64,000 nucleotides of DNA, taken from NCBI GenBank assembly GCA_024138025.1, contig JAMXBD010001444.1, positions 124,001 to 188,000 of the forward strand, given 5' to 3'. Under the pieces are notes generated by a model. It ran no database searches, had not been told where the DNA came from, and saw nothing but the letters and a program-made list of their open reading frames with translations. The stretch's first letter is position 1. Each line of letters starts with the position of its first letter. Of this stretch, positions 39,409 to 51,792 are shown one piece after another. Both the position numbers and the translations under genes were made by a program. The DNA is from Combretum micranthum. Lineage: Eukaryota; Streptophyta; Magnoliopsida; Myrtales; Combretaceae.

Positions 39409-40027
39409 TTTGTTTATTATGATGTTTTATCGGCGCACACACACACATATATATATATATAGTGTTTGATAGAACTTAAAAAAAATTTGTGTTAACAAAT
39501 CAGGTTTGTATTTTTTATTTGTATCGATGCAAAAAATACATGAATTTGATTATATCATGTTTATTGATATCACTTATGCTTTCATATTGTGTTTCGTAGC
39601 GTATCTTAAGTTTTCTCTCTTTATAATCGTAATTTTAATTGTGTCATGTTAATAAATGCTAGTATAGACCAATTTCCATTATTTACAATCAAATCCCATC
39701 ATTACTGACAGGTAAGAAGCAATACGATGAAACCCAGAAAGAAGGAATAATAATAATTCAAACTCTGCAAACATTAATGGCAAATACTATTTGCCAACTT
39801 GCCCCGACAAATTGTGTGGTTCACAACATGACATTGGTGAAAACTTAGTGTAGCCATTACAAATGAAATCCAAATCACCCCACACGAAGAACACTTATGA
39901 TTTAATATTTCAAGCGATGAGATTAGAGAATTTGGCTTCATAGATGACTTTTCACTACCTATATATTAACTTCATTGAATAAATAAATTGTACTCGACCA
40001 AAATAAAAGAGAAATGTAATGGAAGGA
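39409..40027. other. 3' flank of the SDR gene
   Basis: Sequence downstream of the stop codon of the minus-strand SDR gene. It should contain the 3' UTR, but no canonical AATAAA was found on the minus strand within the first 100 bases, so the transcript end is not placed. Confidence 0.35.
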
Positions 40028-41748
40028 TTAAAAAAGCTGAGATACTGATGCTGGACGGAGATCGATCTCCTGGGTCCAAGCGGTTCGATCCTGAACATGC
40101 AAATACCAGTAGGTCTGAGCCAATGCGTCTGGGTCCAACATCATCATGGACCCGAACCGGTCTCCTATTCCACTTATGCTTTGCTGTTGTTGTTCCCCAA
40201 CAAAAGCTCTCGGATGAGAAATCGAGGATGGTCCCCTGTAAATTCACAATAGTACACAGGGATTAATAAATTCTTCCCCCTCCACACAACCTTTATTTAT
40301 CCATTTTAACATGGTCAATCCAATATTTAATTTTTTTTTTTTAATATTGTAAGACCGGTTTGACTCAAACACATTAAAGAGCTAGTCAATGATCAATAGA
40401 TAAAATCGAATTGAACCGGTAATTAAATCGCAGTTGAATCGGCTCATCTCAACGAGGATTAGATTCAACTAGTTGAACCAAACATGTTACCTGATTTAAA
40501 AATATTGTTTTTTCTTTCCTAGATAATTAAGAAAAAATCAGTAAAAATGACTATAGCCAACAAGGAGATAAGGGCAAAGGAAGGAACCTTGGTGGACCGA
40601 CAACATCGTCAATGATTATATGGGCAACATGTACACCAAGAGGCGTGAATTCTCTAGCCAGACATTGTGATAATGCTCTTAATGCAAATTTACCACAGCC
40701 TAATTATCACCATGAAACAATAATAATCAATGTGTATATGATTATACAACAATATAATATGGGCATAATTAGAAATCTAAGTATGGTTAAGGTAACTAGT
40801 GATGAGTTATTATTATTTTACATAATTCAGTGAAACCACCGATGCCATTTAGCGATGCTGAGCAGCCAGTGAATAGAATCGTCCCCTTTCCTCTCTCCAC
40901 CATGCCCGGAAGTACCTTTTTCCAGAAGTTCATCATGTGACACATAGACATACGCATGTTAGTCCTATCCATAACAAACCAAAATATCTTTAAGGAATCT
41001 ACAATATTTTGATGGGGAAAAAAAAAATAGTTTGAAAAGCCAAAGTTTTTGGCCATTTCATCATTTCTCTTATCACTTTTTATATTATACACCCCAATTT
41101 AAATGAAAAAATTGTGCTGTTGAATTCAAAAATTTGGCCTGACTTTAAAGGAAAAAAAAATTAAAAATTATATGTATCCTAAGATTATGCATGAGGCTGT
41201 AAATGGAGAGATTACCTGTTGCGCGCAATGAAAGGCGCCGACGGCGGAGACAGCAAGGGATTTCTCGAAGGAGTCGATGCGGACGTCGGCGAAGTTGTTG
41301 GGATGCCAGGAGACCGGCTGATAGGCATTATACACTAGAACTTCCACAAATCCTAAGGATAATACTCCTTCAAATGCCTCCCTTATACTTCTTGAATCCG
41401 AACAATCTATTCGTATTGCAAACACTTGCGCCTTCTCTTCCCTTGCTATTTCATCCGCAAAAATTGAAAGCCTCCCTATAAGTTAAATAATGAAAAATCC
41501 CAAAAATTAAACCCAAAAAAGTTAATTTAAAAATGGTCCTAGCTGAAGAAATAAAAAGTTAGAATTGAGGTGAAAGAGGGGGCAAGGGGGAAGAACAAAA
41601 ACTATACAATACCTAAGTCCCGGGCGAGTATCGCTACGGTGTAGCCTTCGTGGGCGAATTTACGGGCGATGGAGCGGCCGAGCTTAGGACCGACGCCGAC
41701 AATGGCGGCGATGCCTTTGTTGGATGAGGAGCTAGCCATGCTGCGCAT
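40028..41748 (-). CDS. Atypical short-chain dehydrogenase/reductase, five coding exons, possibly frameshifted
   Basis: Minus strand, joined by GT-AG sites: exon 1 41613-41748, exon 2 41216-41476 (or 41472), exon 3 40822-40915, exon 4 40588-40699, exon 5 40028-40235 (TAA at 40030-40028). ATGs at 41748 and 41739 are in frame; 41739 has A at -3 and G at +4 and gives 265 residues, a normal SDR length. The N-terminus shows a Rossmann fold with GVGPKLGRSIA instead of TGxxxGxG. Exon 2 has YNAY in place of NNAG; exons 3-4 have TGCSASLNG...CCGKFALRA, so the catalytic Lys is kept but the YxxxK Tyr is absent. The C-terminus reads LDPDALAQTYWYLHVQDRTAW. It is probably a cytosolic NAD(P)-binding oxidoreductase of unknown substrate. 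With the first exon 2 acceptor, an A6 run (41459-41464; six T on the minus strand) shifts the frame. An acceptor 4 nt further in (exon from 41472) restores it. Confidence 0.85.
40340..40500. repeat. Dispersed repeat fragment in SDR intron 4
   Basis: GACCGGTTTGACTCAAA, TTGAACCGGT and TTGAATCGGCT units are the kind of AACCGGTT-rich repeat common in plant introns. It lies wholly in the intron between exons 4 and 5 (40236-40587). Confidence 0.5.
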
Positions 41749-41775
41749 TTCGTTAGCAGTGTCAAGTGATGTGTC
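41737..41775 (-). other. 5' part of SDR exon 1 and likely 5' UTR splice acceptor
   Basis: On the minus strand, CTTTCTCTCCCACAG ends at 41776, a strong pyrimidine tract plus AG, and is followed by GACACATCACTTGAC leading into the two candidate ATGs. This points to an upstream 5' UTR exon whose donor could not be placed. It also makes any start further upstream intronic. Confidence 0.6.
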
Positions 41776-42093
41776 CTGTGGGAGAGAAAGGTGTGGCAAT
41801 GAAATAGAACACGTTCGTAGGTTGTCCTACACGACTATGGGGAGTCCTAAATTTTTCCTTTACTTAGTATAAGACCGAAGGCCAGAGTTAATAAAGATCA
41901 AAACATCCACATAGGAACAGCACCACCAATGGACGAGGGATTTTAGGAGAAGTATGAGATGGATAAAACTGATAATTGAATCTGCTTCATCACTGTCTAA
42001 ATCATTGCTTCCTTTTGGAAAGGCACTTATGCCCTAGACATGATTTCCCAGAATCAACGACTTTGCCTCCCCCTGTTTATTATTGGTCCTTTA

Positions 42094-42137
<44 letters not shown>

Positions 42138-42470
42138 CCTTCCCGAAGCTGAATTGGAATGATGTGACGGAGTTTGCAAAGAATAAGATGGAGTGATCTC
42201 TATCAACTATTTCCGAAAATGGACTTCTTGTAACCTGTGGATGTGGTAAAGTCAGGTATCCTTAGATTCTTGTGTATATGTGTGTGTGTATATATATATC
42301 TATATTATTTATACGAAAAATATAATAGTTACTAAGGGCCCAAATAAAAAACATTCGAATATAGTTTTTCTAGAATTTTTTTTAAATCATTTGTTGAGAT
42401 ACATTTTAAAGAAGAACTATTTATTTAGCTAGGAGAATTTTAAAGGTAGAATTTGCTCTTACATATCTTT
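41776..42470 (-). promoter_or_regulatory. Upstream region of the SDR gene with (CT)n/(GA)n tract
   Basis: Holds an uninterrupted (CT) repeat at 42097-42137, read as (GA)n on the gene strand; such tracts are frequent in plant 5' UTRs and core promoters. A (TG)n(TA)n run lies at about 42278-42299. The transcription start is not determined. Confidence 0.45.
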
Positions 42471-42866
42471 ATGTCACGTTTAGTAAACGGGAATTGTTTT
42501 CAACGGAATAGATTATAATGGAATGAATTGAATTGGAATGAAATGAGTTTCGAAATGACAAATTTATTTCTATATTTAAATAGTTTTGGAATAGAATGAA
42601 ATGGAATGGCTATAAAGTATATTTATCAAAATTGTCCTTAGTAATAAATACAAATACAAATATGTGATAAGATAAAAAGTAATTACACTTTGCACAATTA
42701 AAAAAGTTGAAATGAAATCGCGATTTTGCTTTTAAAAAGGCGGAATCGAATCCCCGTTTGAATAATTTAAGTTTTTAAAACTGTATCCAAATATAAGGAA
42801 CGAAATGGAACGGAACCTAGAATCATGATTCTGTTTTGTGTCAATTCTAGCATACCAAACATAACA
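42471..42866. mobile_element. MITE with GTTTGGTATGC-type ends
   Basis: Left end ATGTCACGTTTAGTAAACGG and right end complement ATGTTATGTTTGGTATGCTA are imperfect inverted repeats. The interior is rich in GGAATGAAATGG/ATTCTGTTTTG segments, the usual look of the GGAATGGAATG plant MITEs. About 396 bp. Target duplication uncertain. Confidence 0.6.
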
Positions 42867-43611
42867 TTGGAGGATTTCCAAAACATTGCAGTTTTTTTTT
42901 TTTTTTTTTTGGAGATTAAAACATTTCAGTTTAATGAAGTCTTATCTCTTTCTTGTGAAATTGCCCCTTTTGTTATGTATAATTAATGTTCCTCAATTAT
43001 TGGGACCCATTTGCTTCATTTTCATATGTATGTCATATGTTTTCATTTGCACATAGATCTGTAATTGTTCTTTACTTTTTGTAACCGCTATGTATTTTAT
43101 TCTTTTACTTTATATACATGTATACACATATATATACATATTAATTAAGGGTTTGCTTTTACTATAAGAATTTCCAGGCAAGCAATTAGTTTGAGTTCAC
43201 CGGTGAAAGACGCAGGATTAATAAACTAGAGGTACATATCAATATCATAAAAACTATTTTTATATTATTATAAAGAGGAAACGATACAACCTTAAAATTG
43301 CCAAATAAACAAACATTAAAATCTAATTCATGGCTCTTTTATATTATGAAATTTATTTACATTATGACTAGTATTAATTTTATTAGAAGGTACTGTAGAT
43401 CATGAGGGATGAAATTGCAATTTTTCTTTTTCTTTTTTTCGAATATTGAATCAATTTTTGACCATTTTTCCCATAACTCAATTTTAATTATAAATTTTCC
43501 AAGCCAAATAAAACAAATTACAAGTAAAAATAATGTAATTACAACATATGTTTAACTAGAAAAATACATGAAAGTGATATTTTTATTTACTAATTGCTCA
43601 ATTATAATTTA
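42867..43611. other. AT-rich intergenic DNA
   Basis: Contains a poly-T run at about 42893-42910. No gene or repeat boundary recognised. Confidence 0.35.
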
Positions 43612-43985
43612 GGGTAGTTGCTAAATTTGGTACCTAAACTTTGGAGAAAAAAATTAATTTGCTACACAAACTTTAAAGTAGTCAATTTATTACCCAATCA
43701 TACTTTACACGGCTTTTTAAAATAATTTACTAATATCGTTTACTCTATTTTTTAACATAAAATAAACAATGTATTAGTACTAGACAGAGTTAGGAGAAGT
43801 TGTAAAAATTGAGTGACATATTGTCTCTTTCAAATCAACAAACAAAGTAAATAGTATTAAGAAAATAATAAAAATAACCATAAAAAGTTTGATTAGATAT
43901 TCAACTAACCATTTTAAAATTTAGGTATCAAAATGAATTTTTTTGCAAAGTTTAAGGAAACATATTTCATATTAACCCTATAATA
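43612..43985. repeat. Foldback/MITE-like repeat (family F, copy 5)
   Basis: Left arm AGGGTAGTTGCTAAATTTGG with GTACCTAAACTTTG; right arm ATTTAGGTATCAAAATGAA with ATTAACCCTATAAT. The arms are imperfectly complementary and face each other over about 374 bp. Confidence 0.5.
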
Positions 43986-46924
43986 CATAACACGGTGCAT
44001 ATTATATATTATCAATTATATGATATCGATATCATATATTGCAAAATAATAATGATAAATATTTTAGAATATGTAAAGTCGGGATTTACATTATAGCATG
44101 TAATACACATGTAGGATGTCATAGCATGTAATACTATGGTACATGTATTCTTTATTGACTCTTATGATTAGTAAAAGTTCATTATACACACTATGTGCTG
44201 TAAAGTTCATATTTAATTTACACTCAGGGACATATATGGGACATCTAAACAAACCACTTACTTATGTTGTTTTAATATGTATTGAGCCATATCTTTTGTA
44301 TGCAAACCACATTGTAGCATTTATACCCTGTTTACATCACTTGAAGCATATATCGTTTATTTGTTTTTAAAAGCAAACAAATATCCTCTTCTTTGGTAAT
44401 TATCTTATCATTTATGGATCTGGTTAATAGTTCCTTAAGGACTACTATTAAGCTCCAGGAAAGAAACTTTATGCATTTTCTAAGATTGTTTACCGAGGAC
44501 TTTTGTGTTATAATCAAGGAGACTATCTCGTTAATCATCCACACATTTAATAAGTTGATCTCAAGGGTAGATACTGGATTCGAGGTACTTCGAGTGTGAT
44601 CCATAGCTACTATAGACAAGATCATATGTCAAGTCATACACATGCCTATAATTATTAAATGCTATAAGCAAATTCATTAAATATATTTTTTTTAGATGAC
44701 TAACAACAAGACAATATTTATAGCCAAGGTTCAAGATGACTCAAGCTTCAGTTAACAAACATGGTAGAAGTGCAACTCACTACCTACAACATATAATACA
44801 ATGAGGTCCACGGATCTATATTCAACGATATATAGTAATAGGACTATTTTACTCTATGCATTTAAAGATTATTTTGACTCATTTTGCATATATATTCATC
44901 AATAATTCCAAGAATTGGTACTTAACTTTATTATTTGTTAATCATGTAAATGGAACTAATCTAGATGCTTCATCATCAATTGATGAAGAAATAACACAAA
45001 GGATCAACAAATAATGGGGACAAGGGAGTTGATGCAGCCATGCCTAAGACGGTGTAAAGAAACTTTGTCCACAGTTGATAATGTAGCAAAGGCATAGGCG
45101 TACTAGAATGAATATGAGGCCATAGCCCTTTAGGTGATCAACGCCTTGGCCGTGCAAATAGATGTGCCAAGACATGAATTGAATTCCTCTAGATTGTGAT
45201 GCCAATTATAGCACGCCTGTATCTAAGTGAGGAAAATAACATAGTCGAGATCACCATCTCTCATGCAACTGTGTGGATGCTAGTATCACTTTTCAAGAAA
45301 TCTATAGTCTCTCATGCAATCTCAAGCACGGGCACAACAAAGATGAAAGTTTGTTCATAGTTGAAGACATCGAACTTGGCATGGCCATGCAAAAGGGACA
45401 TTGCAATTGAAATTAGGAGACTCAACTCGAGGTGCAGCCATGTCATAGGGCAATAGGTCAATTCGTTGGGTTTTAAAAACATTTAAGAACATGGAGTTAA
45501 AGCTTTCGAAAATTTATAAAGCTAATAAGTCATATTCATCTTCAATCGTAACTACCAATATCAAGCAAGTGCACCTACCGAAATAACATAGAAAATATTA
45601 GGTTGTATTTCAAGAATCGTTGACATCTATCGTACTCACTTTTCATCTATTATCTAGACAAAGAAAATTTAGAAGAACATAATGAAAATAGAAGTTATAC
45701 TAGGGTTAATGGATATATACATGTTTTTAGGGAAAATTATAATATAAGCTCATTAATACAAGAAAAACCTTAGGGATGGCTTCACTAAGTCCTTATCATA
45801 TGATTTCTCAAAAAAAAAAAAATCATAGAGTTATTTAGTGGTATATTTGTACTGTCGAATTCACTTGGGTAAGTTAGAGCCTCTCTCAAGGTCAATAACT
45901 TTAGATCTAGACCAAACCACAAGAATCTCTTTACAAGTTATTAGTAATCTAGATCTGCGTAAAGATTAAAAACTTTTTTATTTTAGAACCAACCTAATGA
46001 ATTTTAAAAACAAGCGACAAAAAGTTTTATCATCCCTCTCTCAAGATGATTATGAACAACTCCATTAGTAGCTTAGATCTACTCAAAAGAATGATCTCGC
46101 AATCTACTATATTGAAATTAGACATGAATTTAAAAGGTACACCACATATTTAAACCCATGAAATTAAATTTTAGCTACTAATTACAAATACCTAGTGATA
46201 ATTATTAAATCACTTTGAAATCATATGAATCAGGTCTTAGATTTACAAACCCTAAATTAAATGATTATTTCTCCATGGATGTAGACATCAAGCATAAATT
46301 CTTAAAGAAGTAATATGAAATTAAAGATGAAATTACAAATTAGGCATTAAGTCTTACAAAAAACAAACGTCAGATTTACAATGAATTTACTCAGAAAACT
46401 TTGAGATTTGAAAGCAAGAAGAAACAGTTCTTTTGCCTTAGAATTCTCTCTCTACACTACGTTAGAAATTTGTTACAAATGATACATATGATATCACATG
46501 CCTATGCAAGTTTATTTATAAGATTAGGCACGTAAATCATGATGATTTTATTCACTAATGTGACAGATTTTTTAATAACGAAATTCATTCTTTATTTTCA
46601 TGTGTGCACGTCTTAGGTGATAGCTAATTAATTCACTTTTTGCAGTTTAAGGTGGAGGGTTTGAGCATTTATTAGATGTTAGGGCTCAACCTAAATTGTG
46701 GTCTTTTGCTAAAAAGCTCGAGTCCTTATCCAGATTCAACCATAGATATCATCGAGTTCGTCGAGGGCTCGAATGTTAGCCCCGACCTAAGCTATGCTTT
46801 CTTCAACAAAATTATTATTTTTGTCCAGCTTCAGCCATGGCTTGAATTTAGAGCTCAATATTGTAGTAAGACAAAAATTGCATCATGAAGTCGAAGACTC
46901 AATCACCTTAATACAGAAGTCAAG
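43986..46924. other. Unassigned, probably old retroelement-derived DNA
   Basis: No coding frame with a recognisable domain. The stretch 45040-45460 is less AT-rich and repeats GGCCATGC, GGCCGTGC and GCAGCCATG units, reminiscent of variable palindromic regions in plant gypsy LTRs, but no LTR ends were found. Frames at 44143-44625 and 46676-46888 show no domain. Confidence 0.3.
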
Positions 46925-48031
46925 TGTCATAGCTCGAAGGGTACCCTAAACGTGACAGCAATTGTAAACAATATTGAAGCCTTAGAATGAGGGCCTTAGT
47001 CATGTGAAGGCTTCCATATTATACACATGTTGTAAATCATAATAAAGGAAACACCAGAGGAGTAATACACTTCAAGAAAATAACAGTATATTTGTATGCA
47101 AGAGAACTAAATATAACAAAACTTAAACATTCATAGATTACAACATCTTAGGAACATACCCCCGCTAAACAGTCAAATATAATATTACAGTCATTTATAT
47201 GTCTCTAATGATAAAAATAAAGCATCACATGTCAATCATTAAGGGTTTCCAAAAGAAACTTCACTCTATGCTTTCAAGTCTTCCATTAATGTTCAAAAAG
47301 TCAACTAGTAATTACTGTGGGCATCTTGTCTTTTAGGTAAAGCCATGAGTATTCATGTGTCATCAAAAATCTATATAGGTGTAAGCCACAACATGCTTAG
47401 TGAGATTTTTTCCATCATTCATACCAATAGTTATAGATAAAAAAAAAAAGTTATTGAATTCAAACATATGTTATGCATGCTATGCAACAAACACATGCAC
47501 ACACAAGTATATATGGTTATTCGAAAACTATATATAGAACGGATTTATGCTCTTTGTGACAAGGGATGAGAATTGTTATGGCAGGTCCTCATGACCTCCT
47601 CTACGTATCCCTAGGCACTTGCCCTCAGTGATTGGTATGACGCAGCTCCTCTATGAGGTTATATTCAAGAATGTATCACCTCATTCGAATTCATCAATCC
47701 ACCCGATTACTCACATAGTAGTAGTCTTCTAATGACGATATGTAATGCGTGAATGTTTCTTTTGCTTAAGCCAAACCTTATTAAGGTTCATTAGGGGGCG
47801 ATCAAATAATTCAACAATCACCAAACAACCACACATATAAGTAATCAAAGTAATTAAACAAACATTTCAAGGTCATGATATAGTTAACATCCTTTTTATC
47901 ATATAAAAATAGAATCACATACATAACCTATGAATTCCTCATACATATCTATTTTTATCTTTTTTTAGCATACTAGTGCATCTATTTCTACAAGTACAAA
48001 CAAGATAACGAAATCATAAGGAAAAACTCAC

Positions 48032-48098
48032 TCTTCCATAGTGCAATCCACTCAATTGAAATAATCTTTGGGAAAGAGGGTCTCAAAGTCTTAGTCAC
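48032..48098 (-). other. Putative leader mini-exon in LTR1 copy E
   Basis: Minus strand: acceptor TTTTATACAG, 67 nt, ending ATGGAAGA followed by GTGAGT. In this older copy the downstream acceptor is lost (CAG changed to CAC near 47362). Confidence 0.4.
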
Positions 48099-48136
48099 CT
48101 GTATAAAAGAAATACTTGAAATGAGTATTTCATATT

Positions 48137-51100
48137 TGTAAGGACCCCAAATCCACCATACATTTAAAACAGGTGAATTTAGATCCCCAACCACATATAA
48201 GTTGCATAAATTATATGTAAGGTTGTCTACAAAGAATGGTTTGGATATATATTTGCCAAAACCCAGGTTATAAACAATTTTAAGAACTTTTCCATTGTAA
48301 AAACGTCATATAAATTTAATAATTTTCTTCAAATGGCCTTTAATGCATAAAACATAGTTCACACACTTATACACATACATAATAATTAAATACAAACATG
48401 GGCTTGTAAACAAGCCAATAACAAAAACATATAGAGTTATTATAACTTTATATAAACATAACAAAAAATTTAACAAAACTTCTATCTTAATCTATTACAA
48501 AACTCCCATCAAAGCCATGGTCAAGTCCCTAATCCTCCTAGCCATCTAGAAGTCCTCAAAATTGGTTCCATATCTTAAACTGGTATAGAACTCACATCTT
48601 CAAAATCTAAAAGATAAAATAATGAGCCAAAGGCCCAATACACAGTAACGAAAACAAATACAAAGTGGCACACATACTTAAGTTAAATGCAAATGCGATA
48701 ACCATTAAGTTATTATATAATCTTTAATTAGTTAAGTAGGGATATCTAAGGGATCCTGAGTAATGATCTCGACGCAAGGGTTTGATATAAGTTGTTAGGG
48801 AACTTATATTTCCTAGATGATATATCTATAAACGAAAAACAAATAGTCTCATCTAGGGCTGTCAGTCATTACCCAACTTTACTTAAACTCAGTCCACAAC
48901 ATGTATCTAGTTCATCATTCTTATAAACATTGAACTAAACCATTGTATTCCCCTCCAAGTTTAAGCAAAATTTATGCGATACTAATAACCCTATTGACTA
49001 TTTGTCGTACCACTTATGAAAATCATTGCATCATGATAGGAGTGGCCTAAGTGCTTAAAACTACCGTGTTCCCAATCTGAGCAAGATGCTGCTTCCTGAA
49101 CTAGATACTGATCTGCCACCCAGGCTAGATAGTGATTTAATGGTGTAATAGATAATCAATCAAATAAATAATTTTTTCTATATTAAGGTTGATTGAGTAT
49201 ATGCCTATCCTAGGAAATCAAGAACCAAGTTACTGCGAATCTGGTATAAGGAATCCCAATAAGGTCTCAAAAAGTACTTCAAAAGCTCATCTCAGAAGAT
49301 AAATTAGATACTCAACTCAGAGGATACTCCAGAAGAATTAGAAATCAAAACTCAACATCTGTTCAAGAAACTGAATTCATATAAGGACTTACACCATTAC
49401 TTATTCATTCACTCATTAAACTCATATTATTTAAGTCCTATTTGATCATACACTAATGTGGAACCCTACTACGGCTGCGAATATCATCCCGCTAAAATAT
49501 AGACAGTTCTCCTTTATTTGTCAAAGTATGTCTTTTCACATTGTTTAGGGTCTTTTATCAATAAAGACATCAACAAGGCATTTATATATATATATATATA
49601 TATATAATAAGATCATACAAGCTCACAAGATTGTCATATTTAATCTTAATTCATAAATACAATATAACTAACCTTAAGCTTAAAGGTCATGAAATTTAAA
49701 TATAACTCATACATAAGCTTAACTTAATATTTACATACTTAGTAAGTTCATTTAAACTCAATAACAAATCATAAGAACAAATAACATGCAAGGAAAGATA
49801 ATTGAAGAAAAGCACCACTTAAACATATTAAATCTTAAACTTAACATTAAGGAAATTCAAATAAAATTCATATAAATGCACAACTCATCATTTATATATT
49901 CATCAAGATTACTTAATTTCACTAATTCATCACAAGATCATAAAACAAGCAAAGGAAATAATATATACAACATAACTAGTTTTAGTTTAACACTTATGGA
50001 AATTCAATTATTTGTTAAATCTACAAATCCACTTAATTCATGCTTAATTATATCACTCAATTAACATGACACATCAATTATCATATATCTATCTCATTTT
50101 AGGTCAAAAAGATCCATTTCATATGCAATCACACATTTAACAAACAAAAACAAGCTTTAAACTTTGTTTATAAAAACGTTGCAACTGAAAAGAAGTGAAA
50201 TTTAAGCATTGATACTTTTAGAATTTACAAAAACTTAAAACGTAAAAGTTATAGATATCTTTTTAAGCTTTGTATAGGAACTTAAATCACCTCAGTCAAA
50301 CATTGGATTAAAAAGTTACGGCCAAAATATGATCAAGCTACAAAATAGGGGAAGTTTGCAAAACGAACACCGGCATTCTACACTGGCGGTGTAAGGCTCA
50401 ACGCTGGCGACCTAGAGGGTCTACACTAGCGGTGTAGAGCCGGTATAGGCTATAGATCGATTTTTTTTAAAAGCCGAGAGAAAAATGGTTTCTTTTCTTG
50501 CACATGGAGGGACTTGTACCGCCAGCGTAGGGGTAATGTAGGTTGTCCTAGAGCCAAAAAATAACTCCCCTATTTTGAACTTGAAATTTTGTATAATTTT
50601 AACACTTTCAAAACTTCTTCAAACACATCCTTAACTCCATTATTTGTTCAACAAACATGTTAACACTTTCAAACATGCCTCTACTTCAATTTCCAACCCA
50701 TCAAACTTTATATCAACCATTGCAAACATAAATCCACATTCAACACAACATACCATCAAATCCACTTCTCAAAAACTACCCCAACACTTCATGTCATTTA
50801 CTTAGCAAATTATACAAGTTCTTAAGCCATCAAAATATCACCAAACACAAAATAAACTCATTTTAGCATAAAAACTCACACCAAAAGCAAAACTTAAACT
50901 AACAAACATATGCATAAGCTAACAAATACTTACCTTAAGGAGCTTTATTTGTTGTCTTAGCTTTGTTGGAGGTTTAAAGGTGGGTTTCCTTACAAAATTT
51001 GTAGAAGAAAGTGAAGTTTGTATGTGTATGTGTTTGTGAAGGTAAAAGGCTTTAGTTTGGGGCTGTTTTGGATGTTTGATTTTTTTTTTCATTTTTCCAT

Positions 51101-51792
51101 TCGAATTTTACACATTTTAGGCTTATATTTATCTCTTATTTGACTTTGAAGGCAGATTTTTAGGAGGCTTAAATGGGCATGGACTTGGCTAATTCATGGG
51201 CTCGAAAGTTAGGTTAAAACATGATGGATTTTGGCTTGTTTTGAGTGAAAAATCTGCTATATTCCCAATAAAAAATCAACATATATACAATAACACTTAT
51301 TCATACATAAACATTAATAACCAAATTTCATTAACACTTGCACCAATATAAATTTTCACTAACATAAACACACTTTATTCACACTAGCAAATATATTAAC
51401 ACTAGTTACATTAACACAAACATTATCATATATTTTCTCCATCACAAACACATATATTCTACACTTCAAATTTTATTCTACCATGTACACTACACTCTAT
51501 AATATCTTCTACTCACATATCCATATTAATAGAACATGCTCTAATATAAATTTTCACTAATACATTTATCAACATTAATATCTAGTTATGCTAATACAAA
51601 TAATAACACCAGTTTATACTAACACAAATACAAAATAAATTTATACTATCATGTACTCATATATTATCATCAATATCAATTACACTAACACATGCTCATT
51701 TTATCAATTTAACATGCTCCTAAAATTTGATATTTAAAACAAACAAAATATATGCATGAAAACTAAATTAGGATTAGAGTTAGGCTATTTCA
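48137..51792 (-). mobile_element. Solo LTR of family LTR2 (copy B), minus strand
   Basis: In plus orientation starts TGTAAGGACCCC and ends AGTTAGGCTATTTCA. A perfect 5-bp duplication ATATT flanks it (48132-48136, 51793-51797). Length 3656 bp, within one base of copy C without its insertion. It includes a (TA)n run at 49583-49607, palindromic units CTACACTGGCGGTGTAAGG and CTACACTAGCGGTGTAGAG (about 50378-50440), and a degenerate ACTAACAC/ATTAACAC tract (about 51300-51680). No internal domain, so a solo LTR. Confidence 0.9.

Noticed and set aside
39988..40266. Plus-strand frame, and a second minus-strand frame, over SDR exon 5
   Set aside because: Shadows of the true exon 5 frame, whose C-terminal residues (AQTYWYLHVQDRTAW) match the SDR family and whose phase fits exon 4.
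41203..41481. Arginine-rich plus-strand frame
   Set aside because: Antisense shadow of GC-rich SDR exon 2.
41776..41799. Upstream in-frame TTG start extending the SDR protein by 20 residues
   Set aside because: Not an ATG, and the stretch is the pyrimidine-rich CTCTCCCACAG of an apparent splice acceptor.
48137..51258. First-pass right boundary of LTR2 copy B at AATCTGCT (followed by a chance ATATT)
   Set aside because: The end lacked TG/CA logic. The end at 51792 (GGCTATTTCA followed by ATATT) matches the LTR2 start and gives the same length as copy C.
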